This document shows, piece by piece, positions 1 to 11,259 of a stretch of DNA of 64,000 bases. This stretch comes from Agrocybe praecox. Its lineage: Eukaryota > Basidiomycota > Agaricomycetes > Agaricales > Agrocybaceae. The notes under the pieces were generated by a model that saw only the letters and a list, made by a program, of their open reading frames with translations, searched no databases and was not told the origin of the DNA. Made by a program: the position numbers and the translations under genes. The DNA lies in the NCBI GenBank assembly GCA_964017145.1, contig OZ024842.1, positions 3,348,001 through 3,412,000 of the forward strand, in the 5' to 3' direction. Within the stretch, counting starts at the first letter, position 1. The number at the start of each line of letters is the position of its first letter.

Positions 1-2
1 CA

Positions 3-329
3 TTCAGAAAGGACATGACTACGTATGAAGAGAGTGACGAGTTTTGCCCACATTGCGATAATCGCTATGTATGTCGCACGAGTTTCTTCGAGTGAGCTTT
101 TCTGACAGAGTTTCTCAGGTAATTGAGGCGAAAACACCACAGGCAGTCGTTGGTGTTGAGGGAGAAGATGCTCGAGTAGATGCAAGGTACGTCTGAGCTA
201 CCCCTATAACACACACATACGTCCTGAAACCATGATTGTAGGATGCTGAAAGACGACCGTGTGAAGGCAGTACACAAACAATCTGTCTTCGATTTAAACG
301 ACGATGATTTCATCGATCGCCTAGGATAA
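3..329 (+). CDS. C-terminal part of a CPHC zinc-ribbon-like protein (5' end outside window)
   Basis: Only the 3' end of this gene is in the window. Three exons can be joined in frame: 3-68, 119-186 and 242-329, with introns starting GTATGT and GTACGT and ending CAG and TAG. The deduced tail carries a Cys-X2-Cys pair (CPHCDNRY) after an acidic stretch, then an acidic and basic tail ending in DFIDRLG and a TAA stop. From memory this resembles the C-terminal tail of fungal CHY-type zinc-finger proteins, but the CHY domain itself would lie to the left of the window, so the family is only a suggestion. The gene runs towards the first GT2 gene (convergent, 175 bp apart). That a real coding end is present is well supported by three consistent junctions; the product is not. 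Confidence 0.6.
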
Positions 330-504
330 CCATATCTCTCACTACTTGTGGCTGATTTACGACGACTTAATTGGGATTCGCTCAAACTACAGCAGCGATG
401 TACGATTCCGAAACAAAAGAAAATATCCACCTATATACCACGATGCTCTGAAAACGAAATTGATCTATTTGAACGTACGAATGATGCAAAAAATCTATGT
501 GGTG

Positions 505-3115
505 TTAATGAGAGTAGAAGATAAATTTGTGCGCTATGAAGAGATTCAACGTATCCAGGAGGATGAGTGGGAGAAAGTGCCACCACAAATAACCCTCGAC
601 GATACGAAGAGTAACACCAACAACCAATGCAACTGCACAACCCCACATCCACACACCACACAAAATGCGCATGTTGCTGTATTTGTTGTTGCCCCCTGTC
701 TTTTCCCTGGCTTTAACATGACTTTTGTTGTCCCCTGAAGGGACCCATGTAGCTGTCGTACCGAATACCCGATCTTTGATGGCCATAAGATATGCATACT
801 GCTGTATGGTGAATACAAAGTTAACGTTGAAGTTGTATCGTTGGCGAGACCACAGTCGGAAGACGACGAGTGAATAAATGAGAGACGGGAACGCGTACGC
901 GAAATTGTACCAGTGGACCAATGCAGGGTTGAGCCACAACATGAGAAGACCAGGAAGTGCAGCGAGGAACGCCATAAACGCAGCCGCAGTATAGTACATC
1001 ATCCCACTCATGTAACAAACCTTCTGGATGATGGAAAGGTCAGACTTCCAGAAATCAGAATTGGTGAGCAGTGCCGTGGAGCCTGCACACCACCTCATCT
1101 GTTGGGCAAAGAACGCGCGGGGCGTATCAGGCGAAACGCCACACGCAAGAGCTAAAGGGATATATTTCAACCTCCAGCCTCTGGTAAGTGCGTAAAATCC
1201 GGTGTGCACATCTTCTGAATGACCGATTTCTGCGGTGCCACCGACGTCAGCCAGTGCCTCCCGGCGGTACAGGGCGTTGCTGCCAACACAAATCGACGCC
1301 CCCCAACGATCTCGATTGACTTGGACAATTCGGTAGAATAATTCTTGTGTGGCGCTTGCACCTTGTTCGACCCAAGTCTGTTCAGCGCATGGCCTGAAGA
1401 ACTGAGGTGACTGTACGATGGCTATGTCAGGGTATTTCTTCATGTACGCCAGCATCTCTCCTATAAAATCCGGACGAGGACAGAAGTCGGCATCAAAGAT
1501 AACGAAAAAGTCGCCCTCTGTGCGAGCGAAGGCATATCGCAAGTTCCCGGCCTTCTTCAGGTGGGGTTTGTTATCGCGGGAAATGTAGCTGAAGCCAAAT
1601 CGCCCAGTAAGATTTTTGACAGTTTCCAATCCACCGTCGTCCAAGACATGGACCTTGAAATTGGGATAAAGTATCTTTGACACGTATTTGTAGGTATTTT
1701 CCAGGATATCAAGAGGTTCGTGACAGCACGGCAGATAAATGTCGACAGAAGGCTCTTTATCGGAGAATGGGGAGTATCCTTCAACGAGTTTTCGGTGTTC
1801 CTCTACATTGAAGTCTTTACCGCAATAGCCGACCGTATACGAGATGATCAAGTATACTTGGATAAGTCCTACGAATATTCCGAACCTGGGAAAAGTATTT
1901 GTTAGTTGCAAATAAATGGGCACTGACATAAAGACATATACCAATAAAACATCTTTGATGAAACAGCGAAGAACCACATTCCCGTTGAGACACTCAAAAA
2001 GGATAAGGTGCTGAATAAGTACAAGGGTACGCTGATGCTTTTGTCAGTTTCGTGTCCTTAGGCACCAAAAGCGTTTTTTGATTCTTACCGACGAGTTTGG
2101 GCATATATCGTCTTTTCTCGATCAGTTGGCGGAGAGGGTAGTACAATGACTGACCGATCAGCACGAACAATCACCGGATTTTCATTCGTTATTCCTTTCC
2201 TAAGCGCGAAAAAATGCCAGACACGGTTGATCAACGTAGCATAGTTTGAGGGAACGGGTGGGGTTAGCACATCGACGAGTACTAGTTCCGGCGATTCTCT
2301 GAGTGCTTGAACCCCAGAGTGGGGTCCTTTTCCAGGCGGAACGTAGATAGATGGAGGCCGCACTGGTGTAATCAGGTCCTATCGACAATCCAGCATCAGA
2401 CATGTGGAGCGAAGATTCAAATAAGCATATAATATCGACCTTGCATAACGATTCTGGGTCCTGAGATAGGCTAATGACGTCCTTGACATTTTGTGAGCCT
2501 ATACCCGCCAACTCCAGCTGGCAACGAGAAGATTCTTCTATCCCAAAATCAGAGCAATTATCCGAGTCCACCTGTGGACAATGTTCAATAGGTGTACCAA
2601 TGCGTTCTTCTATGCCTTCAGGTGTCGAGACACAAAGAGTCGATGACTCGCCGGAGAATGAAGGTTCGTCCCTCAGAGAAGGAGGTAACTTGGATTCTTC
2701 GTGTGCAGAATCTTTTGACAAAAGGAAGGCCAAGTTCTTCAACAAGGATTGCACCTTTGCGGCCTCGAATGCTGAGAGATTATTGTGTTGGAGAAAGTAA
2801 TTCATTGCAGATATGCATATCTCAAGTAGCGTACCAGACTTTAATTCTGCCTGTTCGCCATCTGAGGCTTTTATAGTGGGGTATCCCGACTGATTATCTT
2901 CCGCAAACAAACCCTTTACAACTTTATTGGTATGTTCTTTCTCATTCCTAGAGTAAATGTTCAGCAAATGAAGCGAAGAAAATGCTGTAAGAAAATGTTT
3001 ACATAGAATATCCAATGGTTGGAGGACAATAACCATTGGTGTCATCGAATCCGAATTTTCCAGAAAGTACTTCAGAAGGTTCACATGAGGTAGAAGTGGG
3101 ATCTATGTGGGCCAT
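505..3115 (-). CDS. Cellulose-synthase-like glycosyltransferase family 2, copy 1
   Basis: Predicted processive membrane glycosyltransferase that polymerises a sugar from a nucleotide-sugar donor at the plasma membrane; the polymer cannot be told from sequence. Exons are 3115-3003, 2947-2440, 2378-2089, 2031-1942 and 1885-505. They sum to 794 codons with no frame break. Residues 1-300 are a hydrophilic, Ser/Glu-rich cytosolic region. Two membrane spans follow (about 304-353). Then comes the GT-A core with LDDGG near 416, the DAD metal site near 464 (IFDADFC), the acceptor-site acidic motif near 557 (HSEDVHTGF) and QQMRW near 594, which is the QxxRW signature of processive GT2 enzymes. Several C-terminal membrane helices follow. 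The start ATG at 3115 was chosen because it gives an open first exon with a good donor. The next gene on the same strand is a paralogue with the same intron positions from the membrane spans onward. Confidence 0.88.
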
Positions 3116-4042
3116 GACTGCCTAGAGAGAGCGAGGCCTGCAAAGCGAGCAACTTAAAAGGGACGCAGGGAATGCAGGAGGCCATCAGGAAAGAGACCAA
3201 TAAAAGTATCGTTCATACCAGCAAATGCTATCAAGCACCCTAACAATATTCCTTGGATATAACATGCAAAGTATGTGCTATCCGAATCTGCGTAGCTAGC
3301 GGTGGTGATTAGATAGAACTACCAAGGCCTTATCCAGATAATCCGATATTCGCAGAGGAATTCTAATAGGCCGTATTGTATAGATCTTGTATGACTGCTC
3401 CGGATAGAACCCTCGAGTACAACCGCCGCCCATGAGAAGTAGGCAATCTGAGAACAAGGCAAATATTATGACGAGTCAATCATCTGGTGACCGAGGGTAT
3501 AGGAGGCGGCAACAGCGAGAGCGCAGAGAAAGGGTGCGTTCGTGAGCTTGAAGCATTCGGTCAAGTATTTGTGCGATATAAGCCAGCTCTCTGTTTGGCT
3601 CAAGAAATTAAGTTCCAAGTATGAGTTTCGAAGCGACGCGAATCAACGCTGATTTGCCAGAGGTTGTTTTCCGCTTGAGAGCGTGGCCCCCATGTGCATT
3701 TGGCGTCCGTTAGGGTAATTTAATTATTGAAAGAAACTCCTGAAGAGCGGAATCTAAGTCAATGGTACAAAGGAGCAAACAAGTTGAGGGAACACTGAAT
3801 CATGAGCCTGTTGAACTTTGAGATTTAAAATCAACCACTGCCGCTGCCACTTCGAAGTGTCACGTGACTACTTCGCATGTAGGAAAAGTTTCGAATCGAA
3901 AATAATAATAATAGATTGGATATGTACGTTATTATTTCTGACACTATGATAAATAAAAGCCCAATACAAGCCCAATAACATACAACCAACTTAAAACCCA
4001 AAAGCATAAAAAGTGTTCACAAAACGAGTGGAAGTCTCGCCA
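3116..4042. other. Spacer between the two GT2 genes
   Basis: About 930 bp holding the 3' end region of GT2 copy 2 and the promoter region of copy 1. No open frame with splice support was found on either strand. An AT-rich run with AATAATAATAATA lies near 3900-3912. No transposon or repeat was recognised. Confidence 0.5.
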
Positions 4043-6832
4043 TTACTTCGAATAGAATATGAACTTGTGGGCGATAAACAAGTTCATTGCGTCGAGAAGT
4101 ATAAGAGGGAGGAAATGCCACCAACGGTGACCTTCAAGAATTCGGAGGGTAACGCCTACAATCAAGGCAACTGCGCAACCCCACATCCATACCCCACACA
4201 GAATGCGCATATTGCGATACTTGTTGTTGGCACCAGTCTTCTTCTTGGTTTTAATGTGACTCTTGTTGTCCCCAGAAGGGACCCAACTAGCAGTCGTCCC
4301 AAATATCCGATCTTTGATGGCCATAAGGTACGCGTATTGCTGAATGGTGAACACAAAATTGACATTAAAGTTGTACCGTTGGCGCGACCATAAACGAAAG
4401 ACGAGAACAGAGTAGATGAGCGACGGGAACGCATATGCGAAGTTATACCAGTGGACCAATCCAGGATTAAGCCACAACATGAGAAGGCCAGGAAGAGATG
4501 CCAAAAAGGTCATAAACGCTGCAGCTGTGTAGTACATCATGCCACTCAGGTAGCATACCTTCTGGATAATCGATAGGTTGGATTTCCAGAAATCCGGATT
4601 GGTGAGCAACGTGGTCGATCCGGAACACCACCTCATCTGTTGTGAGAAGAAAGCTCGAGGGGTATCGGGGGAAACACCACACGCGAGAGCCAGAGGAAGG
4701 TACTTCAACCTCCAACCTCTGGTAAGCGCGTAAAACCCTGTGTGGACGTCCTCGGAGTGACCAATTTCTGCAGTACCCCCGACTTCAGCCAGAGCTGCCC
4801 GACGATACAGGGCATTACTTCCGACGCAAATCGACGCACCCCAGCGATCGCGATTCACCTGTACGATCCGATAAAACAACTCTTGGGTGGCGCTCGCTCC
4901 TTGCTCCACCCAAGTTTGTTCTGCACACGGTCTGAAGAACTGGGGTGACTGGACAATGGCAATGTCTGAGTACTTGTTCATGTACGGGAGCATTTCGTCC
5001 AAGAAATCGTGACGCGGGCAGAAATCGGCATCGAAAATGGCAAAGAAATCACCCGCCGTACGCGCAAATGCATAACGGAGGTTGCCTGCTTTCTTGAGAT
5101 GTGGCTTGTCGTCTCGCGAGATGTAATTGAAGCCAAAACGTTCTGCAAGACATTTGACCGTATCGAGACCACCATCGTCCAAAACGTAGACCTTAAAGTT
5201 GGGGTACTGGAGTTGGGCAACATACTTGTAAGTATTCTCGAGAACTTCAAGCGGTTCGTGGCAGCAAGGCAGGTAAATGTCCACTAAAGGAAGCTTGTCC
5301 GACGTGTACGAGTGTTCTTCGACAAGACTCCTGTGTTCTTCGACGTTGAAATCCTTGCCAAAATATCCGACGAGATACGATATAATCAGATAAACCTGAA
5401 TGAGGCCTACGAACACTCCGAACCTAAAGTAAATAACCAGTTAGTCCTGAATATATCAATTGGTCAATACATGTTTACACACCAGTAAAACATCCTGGAG
5501 GATATGGCGAAGAACCACATTCCAGTGGACACGCTCAGGAAAGATAAAGTACCAAAAAGATACAACGGTAGCCTGAAAAATCGTAAGTATTCCTCGTGCT
5601 GCACAAGCAAGCGACCATTGCTCACCGACGAGTTTGCGCATAGATAGTCTTTTCCAGGTCAGTTGGAGGCGAAGGCAGTATGACGGCAGGTTGGTCAGCT
5701 GCAACGACTGCAACGGCATGCTTCCCGATTGTTGACTTTTTTGATGTCCCCAAATGCCACCAACGTTGAGCGGGCTCAACATCATGAACCAAAGAATGTG
5801 GCGGTGCTTCAACAGCGACAGTTGCGGAGGAGGGGAACGATGCGGAACTAGGTGTACGTGGTTCTTCGTTGACGGCATTTGGCTCATATCCAGGAGGAAC
5901 ATAGACGGCCAGAGGACGAACAGGTACAATTATGTCCTAAGAGTAATGGGTGTTTAGCTTTAAAAAGGCGACTCTATGACAAATGTATGCATTGTGCTGA
6001 CCTTGAGATGAGGTTCTTGTTCTACACGCCTAGCAACGTCTCCACCATTCACAACTGAATTGAGAGCAAGGGCTTGTCTTCGAGCAAATTCTCCATCCTC
6101 AGCTTCTGCCGGTGTGACGAGCGGGGATGAACCTAGACCCTCCGTCGCCAGAGGGGCGTAGTACGGCCCATAATCGAAATCGATGCGCTCCCTCAGAGTG
6201 GATGCTATAGGAGCAGGTCGGTGAATGATCGTTGGAGTCAGTTCTCCGCTTCTTAACGAGTCTTCTGCATACGCAAGAAGCGAGTTGACAGAAGACTGGG
6301 AAGACGCTGTTGTTGGACGGTGTGATATGGGCCGTTTGACATGAGCGCGTTCTTCCAAAACAGTGAGTAAGTTTTTCACTAGGGCCTGAACATTCTCATC
6401 GCCCTCTTCAAGAGCTAAGCGGTAGGATTATTAACCGATGACAGAACGCGAACACAGAAAAGCAACTATACCGGATTCCAAGCCATTCTGAAGCAAAGAG
6501 TTAACATTGTTGACAATAGAAAAGAGATATTATACGCACTATTGGTAAAGAGATTATCTTAGCCTGAGGAGAAGGGTCCTGTGTGAGCTGTTCAGACGAC
6601 GCGCCGTCGTCCCCATCTGAATGAACAGTGATGGAAATATGATAATTCTTTCGCTTTCTTCTGCGAAGAGGAAATCAGATCAATAAATGGAAGACGTTGA
6701 ATAAACTTACAGTGAACCCAAAGAGTTTCCGTTCCCATCCTTTTCGGCGGTATATGTGAGCCTATGCGTAACAGTACTCTTGACGATTGGAGTGGCAGAC
6801 GAAGTATCATCAAAAGAGTGTGTGTCTGCCAT
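4043..6832 (-). CDS. Cellulose-synthase-like glycosyltransferase family 2, copy 2
   Basis: Tandem paralogue of the gene just downstream. Exons are 6832-6711, 6660-6540, 6487-6472 (a 16-nt microexon), 6414-6002, 5936-5626, 5572-5483 and 5423-4043. They sum to 818 codons in frame. The last two exons are exactly as long as in copy 1 (90 and 1381 nt), and the catalytic core is highly similar: LDDGG near 440, DADFC near 488, HSEDVHTGF near 581 and QQMRW near 618. The N-terminal 300 residues hardly align with copy 1 except for short islands such as VQALVKNL against VQSLLKNL and the conserved PVRP...YVPPG and SPPTD-EKTIYAQTRR blocks. The ATG at 6832 begins MADTHSF and opens the only frame that splices through. 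Function as for copy 1; the product polymer is unknown. Confidence 0.88.
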
Positions 6833-8146
6833 CTTCGACAGAGAAAATTATAAAGAAAAAGAACGACTTAAAGTATGAAGAATGAGAGGAAGGGTCCTTG
6901 AATAGGAAAGGGGAGCCAAGGAAAACATTGGAAATAACCCTGCTTTTCAATAAAAAGAACCCTACGAGTTCCTCAACCAGATCTGGTGGCAGGAAGAAGG
7001 TCCCTGGATGTCAGAATGATTGCACAGGGGCAAGACTGTCAAAACATTGTTTGGTTTGACAATCGAGACACAAAACCTCTGTAGGCGCCCCGGCTCTAAA
7101 TCGTCGATCAAATTGCAAGATCCATGCTGGAATGGGATCACCCTCAGCCCGCCATCGGAGAAGACATTCAACTGTAGCCATGCCAAAGACCTTATCTTGA
7201 ATTTCTCGCTGACTGTTTGAAGGAACCGATAACGAGGATGATTATTTTGTCTCGAAAGGTTGTTCACAATTTGACGATGACATGTGAATGCGCCTTGCGC
7301 TCGCCTATCTGCATCGACCTCCCAGGAACGCATACTCGAGCGTTTTTGACAAAACCTCAATGCCGTTAAACAAAGACTGGGAGCAATTATGATCGGGCTT
7401 GATATGTCGCCGTATTACATGGTGCAGACAGTTTTCGGTGCTCAGGTGGAGGATACGGTAGGTACTCGTTAGAGGACAGGACTGTGCTGGCAGCGGCTCT
7501 AGCGGAGTCGGGATGAACTTTAAAAGTCTGTCACATTGGTGACAGCGCATCAATCGGTTTATACTTAAACAGTCCTTTCGTTTCCCTTATTAGGGAGCCA
7601 GGACTATATATGTCCGCAATGGTCCGCAATACATTTACAAGGCACACCAACAGGATACATTATATGATACCAAAAAGTAGTTCTTATCAAGGACCCAATT
7701 GAACTTGCAAGAACCGCATGGAAATCAAAAAGCGTATTGCATTCTGAAGAAAGAGCACCGATATCCGCGAATTATCATGCACCCTGTCAGGATCTGCCAC
7801 CGAGTTATCTGACCCTAAATCGTCTGTCGAGAACTTACTGATTGACATTTACAAGCCTTTTTTTAATTCAATAGACGCTTCAAATCCAAAGCCCTGAAGG
7901 AACCATCTTATAAAATCGATCAGCGCCTGTTGTTTCATCCCCGGTGCGTTATTTATCCCGGGGGCATCCAAAACAACAATTCAACACCATAGATAACATT
8001 CATTGCGGCCCTTCTGCCGTGATTAGACGCCGGCCTCAAACAATGTCTAGCGGCGAATTCAACCGGCAACCGAAATCAGCTAATCTCATTTTTCATTTCC
8101 ACCATGTATTTACACAAAGGATTGAAATCTTATTATCGACATTCAA
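6833..8146. other. Long spacer, no gene supported
   Basis: About 1.3 kb. Minus-strand open frames at 7305-7553 (with a CHQC pair) and 6962-7360 overlap in different phases and match no family I recognise. They may be remnants of an old gene or chance frames. The right part is the 3' side of the first metallophosphatase gene. Confidence 0.4.
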
Positions 8147-10984
8147 TTAATTCCAGGCTATCTGTGCATACAATCCAAGGACAGCATTGGCGAGGATGGG
8201 ACTGTACGACTGGACATCGGTAGTGGTGTAGGTTTTTGTGGTCTGCAAGCCGTTGAGGATCTCCAACAGCTGACTTTCGATAAAGTCAACGAAAACAAGA
8301 TCGATAGGCGCATCGTCAGCCACTGCAGGCGGGACCGATCCAATGAAATCCGGGACCGAATGGAACGGCAATGGCGCGTGAAGAGTATCATCCCCAACCC
8401 CTGGGCATGCCTGCATGTGTATCCATAAGTCATTTAATAACCGTCAGGAACGCACTAAGGTTCAACGATGATGGAGAACACTTACGTCGGTCGTAACATA
8501 ACCCAAAGTCAAATTATTTGCGGCACGTCGCTCAATTCCACTTCTCCTATCTTGTTGTTCCAACCACCTGCTGTAAACAAGGTCGACATGACCACGTCCG
8601 TACAGCTCCCTTTCCCTTTCTTCCAAAAGCTCGCGCCTTTCATCAGCACCAGCATCGTTTAGAGCAGGAAGGACCTGATTGGCAATGGAGAACGGCACAC
8701 TGGGAATGAATAAAAACGCGTCACTGAATGGCGACGCGGTCAGTTGATCATTCTTGGTGAAAGGTCCTGCATATATGTCGAAGCGTTGTGAACCAGAGTT
8801 TGTGATCATGATGTTGGGAATAGACGCGCGCGTGTTGTTGATCGCAAGTGCGACTGGAGTCGCCTGTGAAGGTCGTTAGAGAGAAAGTTCAGTAAATTTT
8901 GGAATGGCCACATACATTCTCAATAAAGAGACTCAGAAGTGAGTCGTTAGATGGGAATGGCGCCCTATGTGCAATTTTCAGGAATGAGCAGCAAATGATT
9001 ACACGTGCACAGAATAACTGACTGAGAGATAGTAAAGTCGTGTGGGGCAGTACCAAATTGGAAAGAAAGGTCAAACTTCTTTGACAAATCATTCAGTCCC
9101 TTAGTAATAAGCTCTCCCTGTAAAGTGTCAAAGTTGAAACTATTCTTCTTTGTATGGTACTACAGAGCTCTGTTAGAGTCAAGCAATATGCAAATGAATT
9201 CACATCTTACCTCGAATGTCACTCGATTAGGGTCAAGATATCGGCGACTGAATGTAATGTTCTTTGTGCTGCCCTTGCGGTCGAGTTTAGCACCTGGAAG
9301 ATGTCATTTGTAAATGATTCGGTGTGCATCTTCGATACTTACTCAGCCATCCTAGACCATGAGTCAGAATAAAGTCAACAACATGGTTCTCGAAAACTAA
9401 CCAATAGTTTCCATATAGCGTCCACTTTCCAAGGACATAGAGCGTCCGTCAAGTTGAACTGCAATAAATGTAACATATTGATTAGGTTCAAAAATGATAC
9501 ATTTCAAGATACATACGGCAGTCACGAATGTGCGTATGTCCTGCCAAAAAAAACTACGTCAGAAAAATGGCTGTCAACTATTTTGGAAGTGATTACCTCC
9601 AAGGATCAAGATCGGAGTCTGAGGATGCACAGCCCGAACAGCATTGAAAACAAGAGGCCCTTGAGGATCCATTATTCAGTTCTGACATAATCGCAATTTG
9701 CCCCACTGCCTACGCACAATCATCCCGGGCAATTGGCATATGCCTATACGGACATTATGAGACTTGGCGGTCGGATGAAAGCACGGTCTAATGACATACC
9801 CGACGAGTAAGAAAAAGTCTGGTTCCTCCTTGATAGCTTCAGCAAACCATTTCTCTTTAACCATGTCCGCGACCTTTTGCACGGTCGTATTATGGTCGTT
9901 ACCGGTGAAATCGTATAAAACGCCAAGGGATGTGACTTTTCGGCCTCTGCATTAGGATGTCAATAAGATCCCCTAATAGCACATGGCAAACGAGAATTAC
10001 TTTCGGGTCGTGAACTTGGCAAACCGTTCTGCGGGCAGATCAACACCAGGCCTAAGGAAAAATATGGTGAACTACACACCTCCGACAGGCACAGTGACAA
10101 CCTGGTTTTTCTCGTTCAGGAGCGTAATGTTTACATTCGACGAAAGATATCGGCCTTTGAGACTCGGAGCAAAGTTATTGTGCCTAAAATAGACCGATGA
10201 GCGTCCACGCAGTTGAGAGGACTTTACAAGGCTCACATGTCAAGAGCGTTGGCATATATGTATAGCTCATGGCTAAAAATGAGTCAGGAGTTTGCGAACA
10301 GACAATGTATAGCTCAAGCGACTTACTTTCCAATAGCCATTATATCGTATGGGAGTTGCTTAATGAATTGGTTGGCCTTCGAGACGGAGATATATCAGAC
10401 AATAGGAGGAAACTATAGAAATATACACACATCGTGAGCGTCGATACCCCCGGAAGGAAACCCGTCTGTCAAGCCAGTACCTAGATTGAAGATAAGAATA
10501 AGGCACGTTCTGTAAATGATCCATACTCACCGTCGTGAAGGTCACCAGAGTCAACGAGGAGCAAGTCGGTATCGCGTTCCTATAGTACAAGTCAGGAAAA
10601 AGACGAAATAATTTGACCAAAGAAACGCGCATACAATAGCCAACTGTTTCATGTGGGCGACGAAAGACGCGAAATCTCCAAAAGTTCCACTTTTCATGCA
10701 GATTCAGAACGTACGGTAAACGCAAATCAATGATTGAAGCTATACCTATAGTTGGGCTCGGGGAACGATGATTTCTGATGTCCAAGAAGCCATCCGTGGC
10801 TGTCCGTAGTGTGTATGATGTTGATATCACCCCATTCCAATGGCCGCGATGGAGGTGTCAGCGACGCAGGCGGGGTGGATCTTCGTGCATGGTCATGACC
10901 ATGACCATCTTCATGGTCTGGACAAGCAATAGCGACTGAAAACGATGCCAGCAAACCAAGGGCGAATCTTGACGTGAGCAACAT
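8147..10984 (-). CDS. Secreted calcineurin-like metallophosphatase, copy A
   Basis: Predicted secreted or vacuolar metallophosphoesterase of the 5'-nucleotidase-like type; substrate unknown. The first exon encodes a signal peptide ([20 protein letters not shown]), then a short His/Asp-rich stretch ([14 protein letters not shown]) that ends in a dibasic pair and could be a propeptide. Next is the metal-binding D-x-H block ([16 protein letters not shown]). Later exons carry [12 protein letters not shown] (GDxxD/H block), an N-H region around 10330-10400 (IMAIGN), PILILGG and HTHIRDC (the GH[TD]H metal site). The C-terminal exon ends GLYAQIAWN and TAA at 8147. There are more than ten short introns, so the whole model is approximate although each conserved block lies in an open exon. 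The neighbour on the left end is spacer and on the right a close tandem paralogue on the same strand. Confidence 0.82.
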
Positions 10985-11259
10985 TCTGGAGAAAAGTGCT
11001 GGGGATGCACGTTTGTTGGACTTTTAGCCTTTGTCGCATCTTTATACCTGTCCGCGACCAGGATGACACAAAGTTTAAAATAGAACGATAGAATGCACAT
11101 GGGTCACTGGGTGTACGCGTGCAAAGGGCAAGCACCACATACGCTCCGCCACGAAAACGGTGCTCGTGTCAATATCTCCCACGACTTTATTTACGCCTCC
11201 AGAAATAGGAGTTCATTTCGATATGGATAGATTACTGATTTGTGTACTACTACTACTTA

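Noticed and set aside
346..738. Plus-strand 130-codon frame over the GT2 copy 1 end
   Set aside because: A similar antisense frame exists over copy 2 (4013-4393) because the coding strand is conserved; neither has its own start context or family signature.
6962..7553. Overlapping minus-strand frames with a CHQC pair
   Set aside because: The frames overlap out of phase, no intron joins them convincingly, and no zinc-finger family spacing is met.
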